From positions 1-38,929 of the forward strand of contig JAQWFM010000014.1 in the NCBI GenBank assembly GCA_028704415.1: a DNA stretch of 38,929 nucleotides, written 5' to 3'. Below the pieces are notes generated by a model, which saw only the letters and a list, made by a program, of their open reading frames with translations, was not told the origin of the DNA and did no database searches. This DNA comes from Oscillospiraceae bacterium (GTDB taxonomy: Bacteria; Bacillota; Clostridia; Saccharofermentanales; Fastidiosipilaceae). Shown here piece by piece: positions 1 through 8,590 of the stretch (position 1 is its first letter; each line of letters opens with the position of its first letter). A program made the position numbers and the translations under genes.

Positions 1-110
1 AAATGATTGATGCGTTCAGTCAATAAAGCAATCTGAACCTCCGGAGATCCCGTATCTCCTTCATGTGTAGCATAGGCGTTAATAATTTCCTGTATGCGGG
101 TTTTATCCAT
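1..110 (-). CDS. rpsO: 30S ribosomal protein S15 (N-terminal part)
   Basis: The gene runs off the left edge, so only the first 36 codons are visible. The protein starts [20 protein letters not shown] and continues with [15 protein letters not shown], the hallmark N-terminus of S15. S15 is the primary 16S rRNA-binding protein that nucleates the platform of the small subunit. The ATG at 110 is preceded by an AGGGGG ribosome binding site eight bases upstream. The gene has its own promoter and a roughly 75-base structured leader. In many bacteria S15 represses its own mRNA through such a leader; here that is only an inference. In Clostridia pnp often follows rpsO, but that region is outside the window. 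Confidence 0.95.
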   Translation of the reverse strand, partial: MDKTRIQEIINAYATHEGDTGSPEVQIALLTERINH

Positions 111-147
111 TTTGTCCCCCTGTTGTTATCCACCGTCTCAGCCTGGG

Positions 148-162
148 GGCGGACCTTCCGCC
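148..162 (-). promoter_or_regulatory. Perfect hairpin in the rpsO leader
   Basis: A six-base-pair perfect inverted repeat (GGCGGA, three-base loop, TCCGCC) lies about 40 bases upstream of the rpsO start and downstream of its promoter, so it would be transcribed. Position and GC content make it a candidate S15 autoregulatory element. No match to a named S15-leader family was established. Confidence 0.4.
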
Positions 163-191
163 AAGCCGTGTCCGGGGTCATACGAGGCTAT

Positions 192-221
192 ATTATAAAC
201 TTAAGTAAGCCGTAAACGCAA
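192..221 (-). promoter_or_regulatory. Sigma-A promoter of rpsO
   Basis: A perfect -10 TATAAT (192-197 on the complement) lies 18 bases from a -35 TTGCGT (216-221), about 80 bases upstream of the rpsO start. It separates rpsO from purM. Confidence 0.65.
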
Positions 222-294
222 GCCTATATGACAGCGCCGCCAAAACAAATGAGCTTGAGGATAGACCACAGATCCGAAGCCTGGTTTATATCCT

Positions 295-1467
295 TCAACG
301 ATACCAAAATTCCCCCAGCTCACTGCGGATATAGACTTCATTGCCCTCAGCCGCGGCTTCCGTATGACCAATGATTCTGGCTGGTACCTTAAGTCTGGCA
401 GCCTGATCTAAGACCAGAGGAATCGCTGCCTCTTCGCAATACAGCTCCAGCCGGTGCCCGCAGTTAAAGACCTGATAGAGTTCTTGCGCGCCAATTTCAC
501 CGCCCGCATAGATGGCCTGAAACAGCGGCGGCAAGTTAAACAGGCTATCCTTGACATAGCGAATGCCGTGGCCAAATGAGCGGCATTTCACCTGGCCGCC
601 ACCGGTGCAATGGACCATCGCCACAATCTGCCTGCCTAACAAGCTGCGCAGGCCGACCAAGACCGGTAAATAGGTCCTGGTTGGTGAGAGCAGGGCCTGC
701 CCTACCGTCAGCTGACTGCCCGGCAGCGGATCCGTCAGCGCATAACGGCCGCTATACGCTTTAGCCAGATCCATACTGTCAGCATAGGTCTCAGGATACT
801 GCTGAGCATAACTGTGCTTAAGTAATAAATGGCGGGCGCCGGTCAGTCCGTTTGATCCTATGCCGGAGTTTTCCGCCGGCTCATACACGGCCTGGCCAAA
901 TGAAGCCAGCCCAATAATGGTCAGACCCGGCCGCAGCTGCCCCGCATCAACGACTTGATCCCGCCGCAGTCTGGCCAGGACGGTGGAATCACAAATCAAA
1001 GTGCGCACCAGATCCCCGACATCAGCCGTCTCGCCGCCGGTAAGCGTAACCTGAACCCCATAATCCGCCAGCATGGCCGCCGCAGCCTGATAGCCGCGGA
1101 TGACCTCAGCAATCATATCACCGCCGACCCGCTGAGCATTGCGACCAATCGTATTGGAAAGCCAGAACTGGTCCAGCGCGCCGACACAAGCCATATCATC
1201 CGTATTCATAACCAGGGAATCCTGCGCCAGCCCGCGGAACACAGATAAATCGCCCGTCTCTTTGTAGTACAAATAAGCTAAACTGGATTTGGTACCTGCA
1301 CCATCCGCATGTAAAACTGTGCAGTAATCCGGATCTTGCGCCAGGTCAGCGTTGATCTGACAGAAAGCTCCCGGAAAAAGGCCCTTGTCCAGGTTTTTAA
1401 CCGCAGCTTTAACCTCATCTTTAGTTGCCGATACCCCGCGGGATCTGTAAGAATCTGAACTGAGCAT
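295..1467 (-). CDS. purM: Phosphoribosylformylglycinamidine cyclo-ligase (AIR synthase), long form
   Basis: The 390-residue protein belongs to the AIR synthase/PurM family, which makes aminoimidazole ribonucleotide from FGAM with ATP in purine synthesis. The N-terminal ATP-binding part carries HADGAGTKSSLAYLYYKETG (about residues 53-72), then MNTDDMACVGA, TGGETADVGDLVRT and GSNGLTGARH. The C-terminal part has HCTGGGQVK and QVFNCGHRLELY. The usual Firmicutes PurM is about 340-350 residues. This one has the length and signature runs (KNLDKGLFPGAFC, LSPTRTYLPVL) that I recall from Bacteroidota PurM. A GGGGGAGGGG ribosome binding site sits eight bases before the ATG. No other pur gene is nearby; it lies between the RNase P RNA gene and rpsO and may be transcribed by read-through. 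Function is likely; its origin is inferred. Confidence 0.9.
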   Translation of the reverse strand: MLSSDSYRSRGVSATKDEVKAAVKNLDKGLFPGAFCQINADLAQDPDYCTVLHADGAGTKSSLAYLYYKETGDLSVFRGLAQDSLVMNTDDMACVGALDQFWLSNTIGRNAQRVGGDMIAEVIRGYQAAAAMLADYGVQVTLTGGETADVGDLVRTLICDSTVLARLRRDQVVDAGQLRPGLTIIGLASFGQAVYEPAENSGIGSNGLTGARHLLLKHSYAQQYPETYADSMDLAKAYSGRYALTDPLPGSQLTVGQALLSPTRTYLPVLVGLRSLLGRQIVAMVHCTGGGQVKCRSFGHGIRYVKDSLFNLPPLFQAIYAGGEIGAQELYQVFNCGHRLELYCEEAAIPLVLDQAARLKVPARIIGHTEAAAEGNEVYIRSELGEFWYR

Positions 1468-1527
1468 GTTGCGAGCCCCTCCCCCAGAAGTTCATACCGT
1501 ACTGCCGGCAGCACGGATCCATTGTAT

Positions 1528-1546
1528 AAAAAAGGCGGAGAAAGCC
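1528..1546 (-). terminator. 3' end and T-tract terminating the RNase P RNA
   Basis: The 3' strand of helix P1 (GGCTTTCTCC, complement of 1537-1546) is followed by GCC and six T residues (1528-1533). Transcript release here would need P1 or a local structure to act as the terminator stem. Confidence 0.5.
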
Positions 1547-1887
1547 GATAAGCCGGGTTCTGTCTGGGACGATCATTTATCTAGGCCGGAATTTTCACCC
1601 CGGCTCAAGCCACCTCCTAGAGACGCTCGGGTCCAAGCTAATGTCTCACCACGGTGTTGCTCCGGATGGGGTTTACAGAGACAGTTCCCGTCACCGGGAA
1701 CCCGGTGAGCTCTTACCTCACCTTTCCACCCTTACTGCTGCTCTTATCAAGCGCAGCGGTTTATTTCTGTTGCACTGTCCTTAAAGTCGCCTTTACCGGT
1801 AACTAGCCGGCATCCTGACCCTGTGGAGCCCGGACTTTCCTCATCCAGGGGCTTTAGCCCTCAGTCTGCGATCGTCTGGCTTTCTCC
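1534..1887 (-). ncRNA. rnpB: RNase P RNA, bacterial
   Basis: This is the catalytic RNA that removes 5' leaders from tRNA precursors. Conserved region I is present as GAGGAAAGTCCGGGCTCC, and conserved region V as GACAGAACCCGGCTTATCGG near the 3' end. GTGCAACAGA, GGTAAGAGCTCACC, GGAGCAA and CTAGATAAATGAT also match the bacterial RNase P core. Helix P1 is a perfect ten-base pairing of GGAGAAAGCC (complement of 1878-1887) with GGCTTTCTCC (complement of 1537-1546). P2 pairs GACGATC with GATCGTC. These helices place the mature 5' end near 1887, inside the last nine codons of the upstream nif3 gene. Length is about 354 bases, normal for the family. Exact ends are inferred from P1. Confidence 0.95.
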
Positions 1888-2733
1888 TGCCACCACGGTA
1901 TTATAATCCAGGCCTTGATTCAAGTCTATCTCCAGCCCAGGAAAGCACCGGCCAAGGTAAGCGGCTACCGAAGGCCAGACCACGCGCTCCGTCGCCTCAT
2001 GGCCGGCCGCCACCGCGGCAATCCCCCAATCCCGCAAAGCCAGCAGCTGGTGGTGCTTGATCTCGCCTGCCACAACCAGATCCACCTGACTTTGTCGGAG
2101 CGCTTCTGTCCACTCGCCGTCAAAGCTGCCGCCAAAGACCGCGACCTTGTGAACGTTAGCATCCTGATCAAAGTTTAAAAAGCAACCGGCTGTCTCCAGG
2201 CGCTGGTTGATGCGTCTGATAAAACTGAACCGGGTGTTAGCTTCGCTAAGCACGCCCGTACGGCCGTAGCCTATCCCCCGTGCCGCCGCGTCAGGCGCGC
2301 CGGGCCAGGCTATGGTCACCCGGCAGTCAGTCAGCCCCAGCCGCTCTGCCAGAGCCACGCTAACCCCCTGAGGAGCAGCGTCAAGATTGGTATGCGCGGC
2401 CAGACAAGCTTTGCCGGCTTTGGCCAGCTGCCATAAGCGGCCCGTAAGCCCGGGGCCTGCCGTCAGATGGTTGAGGCTGGTAAAGATAGCGGGGTGATGA
2501 GTCAGGATCAGGTCCGCGCCGCTATCCAGACCCTGCCGCAAAGCAGGGGCAGTCAGATCCAGGGTCAGCAGTACCCGCTTAAGCGGCGCGTCAGGATCCC
2601 CCAATAAAAGGCCTACATTATCCCAGCTTTCCGCCCAGGCCGGATCAGCCAAACGATGCATGGCGGCAACTAAATCAGCCACCGTCCAGGTGGAGCCGGC
2701 AGCGGGAGCAGGCTTTGCTTGTATAATTTCCAT
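1861..2733 (-). CDS. Nif3-like dinuclear metal-centre protein (YqfO/YbgI family)
   Basis: The 290-residue protein matches the NIF3 family, toroidal hexamers with a two-metal site whose substrate is still unsettled. Metal-ligand motifs are visible: LTHHPAIF (about residues 78-85), AHTNLDAAPQGVS (about 112-124) and, near the C-terminus, AGEIKHHQLL and AGHEATER. It is shorter than Bacillus YqfO (about 370), so it lacks the inserted PII-like domain. AAGGAG precedes the ATG. It follows trmK by 12 bases and is the last protein gene of the rpoD-trmK-nif3 run, an arrangement common in Firmicutes. Its final codons overlap the RNase P RNA gene and contain that gene's promoter. Confidence 0.9.
   Translation of the reverse strand: MEIIQAKPAPAAGSTWTVADLVAAMHRLADPAWAESWDNVGLLLGDPDAPLKRVLLTLDLTAPALRQGLDSGADLILTHHPAIFTSLNHLTAGPGLTGRLWQLAKAGKACLAAHTNLDAAPQGVSVALAERLGLTDCRVTIAWPGAPDAAARGIGYGRTGVLSEANTRFSFIRRINQRLETAGCFLNFDQDANVHKVAVFGGSFDGEWTEALRQSQVDLVVAGEIKHHQLLALRDWGIAAVAAGHEATERVVWPSVAAYLGRCFPGLEIDLNQGLDYNTVVAGESQTIAD
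1900..1928 (-). promoter_or_regulatory. Promoter of rnpB inside nif3
   Basis: A -10 TATAAT (complement of 1900-1905) is separated by 17 bases from TAGACT (complement of 1923-1928; four of six match TTGACA). The predicted start of transcription is 5-8 bases upstream of helix P1. The promoter lies wholly within nif3 coding sequence. Confidence 0.65.
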
Positions 2734-2745
2734 CGGATAATCTCC

Positions 2746-3651
2746 TTACGGCGCTGCGGAAAACGCTGTTTGGGCTGCTTCCTGAACCGCTGCCGCCAGT
2801 TGCTGTTCCGAAAGCCTGTCATTCAGGCCTAACGCCGGAAATAGTCCCCGGCGGCTTTTCAGTTTACGTTGCCAATCCTGCAGCAGCTCCCGCTCGTATT
2901 GCCTCAATTCAGTCTGCTGGCTTAAGGTTGCGCCGGCAAGGGTCATTTGGCAGCGCAACCAGGCGGCGGTTAGCCAGACGCTGTCCACGCAAGTGCTTAG
3001 CAACTGCGCGGCGTTTTGCCGGGCAAACAGCTGCCGGCAAAGCTGTTGCCGCCCCGATTGTCGGTCCGCTGAGGTTAATGCAGTAGCGGCCCGGCGTTCC
3101 AAAGGGTCCCCGGCTGCCGCCCCGGCCACAGCAAGAGCAGGTGGGCAAGCCGCCGGCTGCCAGAGCTGTAAAGGCAAAAGACGGTAAGGGCCCGGCGTTA
3201 AAGCCGCGCCCCTCAGCTGCCAGCCTGACTGGGTTAACAATAAATTCAGTTCTGTCCAGGATTTCATGGGCTGCAGCAGCAGCAGGCAATCGGCCGGCCA
3301 GCGGGGCCGGCCGATGATGTCTGTTATCTCCAGGCCGCCCAGGCCCAAAATAAAAATCCGATCCCCCGGCAGTGGAGGCAGACAGTCCAGGCCATCTGCC
3401 TGCTTCAGATGGACCCGGTCCGATAAAGCAAAACGGGCCAGGTTTGCTTCAGCACGCGCCAGAGGGCCAGACCGCAGATCCAGGCCCCAGATATCAGCCG
3501 CCAAGTTATGGCTGGCAAGCCAGGAAGGCAACAGCGCATGATCTGTCGCTACGTCCACCGCGCGCCGCCAGGGAGGCGGCGCTACTGACTGCATCAGGCT
3601 GACGGCCGCCGCCAGCCTGGCCGGCAGCGGCGGGACAGTCGCTTTGCTCAT
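2746..3651 (-). CDS. trmK: tRNA (adenine(22)-N1)-methyltransferase
   Basis: The 301-residue protein resembles TrmK (YqfN), which methylates A22 in the D-loop region of tRNAs using SAM. The Rossmann-type SAM site is at the N-terminus: VDVATDHALLPSWL (about residues 33-46) in place of the usual DIGSDHAYLP, followed by GLDLRSGPLARAEANL and an acidic QADGL. A coiled, Gln/Leu-rich C-terminal part (about residues 200-300) fits the family's helical tail. The ATG shares one base with the rpoD stop (TGATG), so translation is probably coupled. The gene order rpoD-trmK-nif3 strongly supports the call. Confidence 0.85.
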   Translation of the reverse strand: MSKATVPPLPARLAAAVSLMQSVAPPPWRRAVDVATDHALLPSWLASHNLAADIWGLDLRSGPLARAEANLARFALSDRVHLKQADGLDCLPPLPGDRIFILGLGGLEITDIIGRPRWPADCLLLLQPMKSWTELNLLLTQSGWQLRGAALTPGPYRLLPLQLWQPAACPPALAVAGAAAGDPLERRAATALTSADRQSGRQQLCRQLFARQNAAQLLSTCVDSVWLTAAWLRCQMTLAGATLSQQTELRQYERELLQDWQRKLKSRRGLFPALGLNDRLSEQQLAAAVQEAAQTAFSAAP

Positions 3652-4718
3652 CAGTCCAGATAATCCTTTAGTTTCTTGCTGCGGGAAGGATGGCGCATTT
3701 TGCGCAGGGCCTTGGCCTCAATCTGGCGAATCCGTTCACGGGTGACATTAAACTCCCGGCCAACCTCTTCCAGCGTACGGGTCCTGCCATCATCCAGGCC
3801 AAAGCGCAGCCGCAGGACCTTCTCTTCTCTGGGGGTCAGCCCGGACAAGACTTCCAGCAGTTGTTCTTTCAGTAAGGTAAAGGCCGCCTGATCCGCCGGA
3901 GAGGGGGCGTCATCATCAGGAATGAAGTCGCCCAAATGGCTGTCTTCTTCTTCGCCAATCGGCTTTTCCAAAGAAACCGGCTCCTGGGATATCTTCATTA
4001 TTTCCCGGACTTTATCCGGGGTCATGCCCATTTCCTCAGCCAGCTCCTCAACCTCAGGATCGCGTCCCAGTTTTTGTACCATCTCACGCTGAACCCGGAT
4101 CAGTTTATTGATGGTCTCAACCATATGGACCGGGATCCTGATGGTGCGGGCCTGATCGGCAATAGCGCGGGTAATGGCCTGCCGGATCCACCAGGTAGCA
4201 TAGGTGCTGAATTTAAAGCCCTTGGTGTAATCAAACTTATCTACGGCTTTAAGCAAGCCCAGATTGCCCTCTTGAATCAGGTCAAGGAAGGACATGCCCC
4301 GGCCGACATAGCGTTTGGCAATTGAGACCACCAGGCGCAGGTTTGCTTCAATCAGGTGATCCTTAGCGTCCAGATCCCCTTCTTTGATTCTCTGGGCCAG
4401 ATCCTTCTCTTCTTCCGCCGTCAGCAGATCCACCTTACCGATCTCTTTCAGGTACATCCGGACGGGATCATCCACGCCGATACTTTCAACATCATTTAGC
4501 GGATCTTCTTCTTCGGCCGGCTGCTCTTCTTCCACCAGATTATCGGCCACAATCTTGATGCCCAGGGCCTCCAGCTGATCAAATATTTTTTCAGCCTTTT
4601 CTAAGTCAATATCAGATTCTTCAATCTGATTCATGACATCCCGGTAGTAAAGTTGATTTTTGTTGGCTTTGGCCTGGTTAACCAGACGAGTAATAAGACT
4701 GACCTTTTTTTCTGCCAT
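3651..4718 (-). CDS. rpoD: RNA polymerase primary sigma factor (sigma-A/sigma-70)
   Basis: The 355-residue protein is a complete group 1 sigma factor. Region 1.1 is at the N-terminus (residues 1-60), followed by an acidic linker. Region 1.2 begins [14 protein letters not shown] and region 2 holds [26 protein letters not shown] and [14 protein letters not shown]. Region 3 covers about 200-275. Region 4 ends with [20 protein letters not shown], the -35-binding helix-turn-helix. It lacks the large non-conserved insert of proteobacterial RpoD, as in Firmicutes. The ribosome binding site is weak, with only CAGG near the ATG. It lies downstream of dnaG across 244 bases. Confidence 0.98.
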   Translation of the reverse strand: MAEKKVSLITRLVNQAKANKNQLYYRDVMNQIEESDIDLEKAEKIFDQLEALGIKIVADNLVEEEQPAEEEDPLNDVESIGVDDPVRMYLKEIGKVDLLTAEEEKDLAQRIKEGDLDAKDHLIEANLRLVVSIAKRYVGRGMSFLDLIQEGNLGLLKAVDKFDYTKGFKFSTYATWWIRQAITRAIADQARTIRIPVHMVETINKLIRVQREMVQKLGRDPEVEELAEEMGMTPDKVREIMKISQEPVSLEKPIGEEEDSHLGDFIPDDDAPSPADQAAFTLLKEQLLEVLSGLTPREEKVLRLRFGLDDGRTRTLEEVGREFNVTRERIRQIEAKALRKMRHPSRSKKLKDYLD

Positions 4719-4823
4719 AAACCTGTTTGCACGCTCCCGTTTGAATTAAGTTGCCAGCAACTTGGCGCTGGCTGATAACTTCACTTATATATAGACCAAG
4801 TAAAATGACTTACATGCCCGGCA

Positions 4824-4853
4824 ATTATAAATTTTTTGTAAACGTCATAGTAA
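4824..4853 (-). promoter_or_regulatory. Possible promoter of rpoD
   Basis: In the 244-base dnaG-rpoD gap a perfect TATAAT (complement of 4824-4829) has only a poor -35, TTACTA, at 18 bases. The gap also has a six-base-pair hairpin just after dnaG (4912-4928) without a T-tract. Many Firmicutes have a separate promoter for sigA here. Confidence 0.35.
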
Positions 4854-4962
4854 AAGGTCCGAAATTGCTGTGCCAAACCGTTATACAGCAGGGCACGCCG
4901 TGAAGCATGGTCCTGAGTCGCGCTCAGGCTCAGGGTTGAATCACTTTACCTGCGGCGGACCT

Positions 4963-6870
4963 TTAGGCTTTGCGGCCATTAAAGCGAAGCTCATATAACT
5001 GCCGCTGGGTCGCCTGATAATCCTGACGCAGCTTTTGTTCCAGTTCCGGCTGCTGTTGTTTTTCGGAATGCCTGAGCTGCTCTCTAAGCTGATGCTGTGT
5101 CCGGCTCAGGGCATCAATCCGGACCTGCTTATAGTAGCGATCCGCCTCCGCTTTAGCCTGAGCGCGCGAGGCCTGTTCCGGCAGGCGCATCATAAGGGCG
5201 GTCAAAACATCATTCAGCGCGGTGCCGTTGAGCTCAAACTGGCTGGTGGGTGCCAATAAAGCGGATACGCCCAGCTCCCCTTTAGCAGCCTGAGCCAGAA
5301 CCTCGCCGAGCCACGCGTAAGGCTGGGGGGCTTGAGCCCGATCGGCTGCCAGCAAAAAGTCCTCCGGCTGAGGGCGAAGTGCCAGATCCGGCCAGATGTC
5401 AGGTTCTGTGGCTAAAATGGTCAAAAAATAAGCCTCATCCTGACTCATATGCACCTTGACGCGGCTTTCTGTCTGGGGGTCCTGACCGGAACCATCTGCC
5501 GCCACCCGCCCATTAACAGGCTTAGCCTGTTTCGTCGCCAGTTCTGAGCTCTTGCCGCCGCGGTGCTCCCGCTGCCGGTGCTGCAATTCCGCCCTGATGG
5601 TATCCAGACTGATCCCCAGCAATTCAGCGGCTTTTTTCAGATAGATTTCAAACAAAATGCTGTTATTGATTCTTTCCAGTATCTGACACAGCTGGTCCTG
5701 ATAGATCGTTAAATCAGTTGAACCGTTTTTTTGCGCAAGACTAAGCGCGACACTGAACTTATAGTCCAGCAGCGGCAGCGCCTGATCCGCTAAAGCTCTG
5801 AAGCGCTCGGCGCCATTTTGGCGGATATATTCATCCGGGTCTTTACTGCCCGGCACCTTTAAAACTCTCACAGACAAGCCTTCTTTTTCAAGAAGATCCA
5901 GACTGCGCAGGGTGGCCGTCTGTCCGGCGGTATCCGCGTCAAAACTAATGATCAGATCCGAAGTATGCTGATGCAGCAGCCGGATCTGCTGTTCCGTCAA
6001 CGCCGTTCCCAAAGCTGCCACCGCATTGTCTATGCCCGCCTGGTGCAGGCTGATACAATCCATATAGCCCTCAACCAGAATCAAGTCATGGCTCTTGGAC
6101 TGACGGGCCAGATTCAGGCCGTACAAATGCTGACCTTTGACATATAACACCGTCTCCGGAGAATTAATATATTTGGGCAGCGAATGATCCAAAACCCGCC
6201 CACCAAAGGCAATCACCCTGTTGCGGCCAACCCCGGACATAATCGGAAAAATCAGGCGTTCCCGGAACAGATCGATGGTCCTGGCATATTTATTCTGGCG
6301 AAACAGCCCCGATTCAGCCAGCTCTGCCGGAGTAAAAGACTGCTTGAGTAAATACTGGTACAAATCATCCCAGCCTGCTCCCGCATAGCCCAGGCCAAAA
6401 CGCTGCAGCGTCTGGGCGCTGATGCCGCGCTGCTTAAGGTAGTCGCGGGCAGGCTGCCCGGCCGGGCTAAGCAGATTTTTATAGTAGTAGCGAGCCGTCT
6501 GGAGGTTGATTTCAGTTAAGAGCTGCCGCTGGCTGCGTTTTTTTTCATAAGCGGCATCATCAATAGTGGGAAGGTCAATTTGCGCGCGCGCTGCCAGCAG
6601 GCGCAGTGCTTCCAGGTAGCTCAGATGCTCGATATCCATAATGAAACGCAGCACATCCCCGCCCTTATGACAGCCAAAGCAATAAAAGATTTGCTTGGAC
6701 GGAGACACACTAAAGGAGGGCGTATCTTCATGATGGAAAGGACAGAGGCCAAAATAATTTTTTCCGCTGCGCTTGTTTAAATTTACATATTGCTCAACCA
6801 CACTGACAATATCATTGCGGGCTTTAATATCCGCAATGACATCATCCGGGATACGGGAGGCATTAGCCAT
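4963..6870 (-). CDS. dnaG: DNA primase
   Basis: The 635-residue protein makes RNA primers for replication. The N-terminal zinc finger is intact, with CPFH at 43-46 and CFGC at 64-67. The TOPRIM catalytic core carries the conserved glutamate in LILVEGYMDC (E267) and the metal-binding aspartates in ISFDADTAGQ (D311, D313). The RNA polymerase domain motif IAFGGRVLDHSLPKYINSPE is present (about 220-239). The C-terminal third (about 430-635) is a Gln/Ala-rich helicase-interaction domain and is poorly conserved, as usual. GGAGG stands seven bases before the ATG. It follows scfB by 73 bases and precedes rpoD. Confidence 0.97.
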   Translation of the reverse strand: MANASRIPDDVIADIKARNDIVSVVEQYVNLNKRSGKNYFGLCPFHHEDTPSFSVSPSKQIFYCFGCHKGGDVLRFIMDIEHLSYLEALRLLAARAQIDLPTIDDAAYEKKRSQRQLLTEINLQTARYYYKNLLSPAGQPARDYLKQRGISAQTLQRFGLGYAGAGWDDLYQYLLKQSFTPAELAESGLFRQNKYARTIDLFRERLIFPIMSGVGRNRVIAFGGRVLDHSLPKYINSPETVLYVKGQHLYGLNLARQSKSHDLILVEGYMDCISLHQAGIDNAVAALGTALTEQQIRLLHQHTSDLIISFDADTAGQTATLRSLDLLEKEGLSVRVLKVPGSKDPDEYIRQNGAERFRALADQALPLLDYKFSVALSLAQKNGSTDLTIYQDQLCQILERINNSILFEIYLKKAAELLGISLDTIRAELQHRQREHRGGKSSELATKQAKPVNGRVAADGSGQDPQTESRVKVHMSQDEAYFLTILATEPDIWPDLALRPQPEDFLLAADRAQAPQPYAWLGEVLAQAAKGELGVSALLAPTSQFELNGTALNDVLTALMMRLPEQASRAQAKAEADRYYKQVRIDALSRTQHQLREQLRHSEKQQQPELEQKLRQDYQATQRQLYELRFNGRKA

Positions 6871-6943
6871 GACAGATCCCTCCTTTCCGCTCAGGCTGGC
6901 GTTCGCATGGGGCTCATCCGGCCCTGCTCAGACTGCAGCTGAA

Positions 6944-8380
6944 TCAGCAGCGGCCGGTACCAGCGCTTGTGGTCAGCGCCTCCGGCGTTGTCTGTTTTTC
7001 CGGTTCATCAAGTTTCTGTCTGGCCGCGACCCATAAAGCACACTCCAGGCGCCTTTGCTGCAGGTCACAGCCAAGTTTATACTGGCCATTCACCTGGCCG
7101 CTGGCATGATAAGCGTTAGCCGCACAGCCGCCAGCACAAAAGTACTTGGCAAAGCAAGTCTGGCATTCAGGCTTATTAGGTAACATTAATTGTTTGAACG
7201 GAGCCTGCACTGTCTGATTTAGAACGATCGGCCGGTCATGAACATTGCCCATGATAAACTGAGTTTCACCGACAAACTGATGACAGGGATAAATATCCCC
7301 CTCCGGCGTGACCGCACAGTATTCAGTCCCGACCCCACAGCCCTTCATCCGCTTATACAGGCAGGGGCCGCCATCCAGATCAATATTAAAGTGGAAAAAG
7401 TTGAAGGCGGCCGGCGTGCCTTTGCGCTCCAGATATATCCGGGCCAGGTCCTCATAATTCTGCATTAATTCAGGCAGATCTTCCTCTTTTAGCGCATAAG
7501 GCTCGGTCGGATCTGCCACCACTGGTTCCAGTGAAAGCTGTTTAAAGCCCAGATCAGCCAGGTGCAGGGCATCCCGGGCAAAGTCCCGGTTAAAATGCGT
7601 ATAGGTTCCGCGCACATAGTGCTCTTTGGCTCCCCGGGCAGCCACAAAGGCCCTGATATGCTGCATGACCGGCAGGTAGGAACTGCGGCCGTTAATGCCC
7701 GGACGCATATGATCATTGACCTCCGGCCTGCCGTCAATACTCAGGACGACATTCTTCATATGGGCATTGACAAACGCTGTCTTTGCCTCATCCAGCAGCA
7801 GGGCGTTGGTCGTAATCGTCAGACGAATATCCTTGCCGTGACGGGGGCCTTCCTGCTCACAATAGTGCGTCAGTTCCACCACAACCGGCCAGTTCATCAA
7901 TGGCTCGCCGCCAAAAAAGTCAATATCCAGGTGGTGGCGCGGCCCACTGGCCGCGATCAGGAAGTCAATGGCCAGTTTGCCGGTTTCAGCGCTCAGCATA
8001 CTGCGGTGGCCGGTATGATAATCTCCCTGGCCGGCAAAGCAGTAGCGGCAGCGCAGGTTACAGTCATGGCACAAATGCAGGCACATGGATTTGATTCTGG
8101 GCTCATCGGGATATAGCTGTTCCAACCTGACTTCCGGCGCAGCAGCTAAAAGAACGTCCTGATCTTTTAACTGAGTCAGCTCCGCCAGGATTTCCGCCAC
8201 GTCCGCCGGATCAGCGCCATGCTGACCGGCCCAGGCAGCCTGCCGGTCTCGTGGCATGCTAAAGCCGTCCGCCAGCGTCTGGTCAATAAGCTGAGCGGTT
8301 AATTCATCTATCAGCAGCAAAGCCTGACTCTCCGAATCATAGGCCAGATAATCGCCATTAACTGAAAATGTATGCAGCAA
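6944..8380 (-). CDS. scfB: Radical SAM SCIFF peptide maturase (thioether-forming)
   Basis: The 478-residue protein is a radical SAM/SPASM peptide maturase. The 4Fe-4S site that cleaves SAM is C107-x3-C111-x2-C114 (CNLRCRYC). A SPASM domain holds auxiliary-cluster cysteines in CGVGTEYC, DIYPCHQF, CQTCFAKYFCAGGC and LGCD. The N-terminus (to about residue 90) fits a peptide-recognition domain. The start is a TTG: AAGGAG lies six bases upstream, and the resulting N-terminus (MLHTF) matches the MIHxF start I recall for the family. In characterised members the enzyme joins SCIFF cysteine sulfurs to alpha-carbons of other residues. The SCIFF precursor gene is 210 bases upstream on the same strand. 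Confidence 0.93.
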   Translation of the reverse strand: MLHTFSVNGDYLAYDSESQALLLIDELTAQLIDQTLADGFSMPRDRQAAWAGQHGADPADVAEILAELTQLKDQDVLLAAAPEVRLEQLYPDEPRIKSMCLHLCHDCNLRCRYCFAGQGDYHTGHRSMLSAETGKLAIDFLIAASGPRHHLDIDFFGGEPLMNWPVVVELTHYCEQEGPRHGKDIRLTITTNALLLDEAKTAFVNAHMKNVVLSIDGRPEVNDHMRPGINGRSSYLPVMQHIRAFVAARGAKEHYVRGTYTHFNRDFARDALHLADLGFKQLSLEPVVADPTEPYALKEEDLPELMQNYEDLARIYLERKGTPAAFNFFHFNIDLDGGPCLYKRMKGCGVGTEYCAVTPEGDIYPCHQFVGETQFIMGNVHDRPIVLNQTVQAPFKQLMLPNKPECQTCFAKYFCAGGCAANAYHASGQVNGQYKLGCDLQQRRLECALWVAARQKLDEPEKQTTPEALTTSAGTGRC

Positions 8381-8448
8381 AATGTCTCTCCTTAATCATT
8401 CACCTTAAGAAAACGGGTAAAACCTGATATTTAACATATCATCAATAG

Positions 8449-8490
8449 AAAAATAGAATAGTCTCAGGCCACAACGGTCCGGACTATCCT
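8449..8490 (-). terminator. Hairpin with T-tract between scfA and scfB (attenuator)
   Basis: Read on the minus strand, AGGATAGTC (complement of 8482-8490) pairs with GACTATTCT (complement of 8455-8463) in nine pairs including one G-U. There is further pairing inside, and then TATTTTT follows. It lies between the SCIFF precursor and its maturase. It could terminate part of the transcripts so that precursor mRNA exceeds maturase mRNA. A 12-base palindrome (8555-8566) lies nearer scfA. Confidence 0.6.
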
Positions 8491-8590
8491 ATCCTTAAGC
8501 AACACATCGTCTCACTCATTCAGTATTAAGTCATAAATAAGCTAAAGCCGCCCGGGGCAGCTGCCCGTTTATGAGCTAAATGAAAATAAA

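Noticed and set aside
7562-8116. Plus-strand frame of 184 codons within scfB
   Set aside because: It is antisense to the radical SAM domain; the open frame is explained by codon bias of the true gene.
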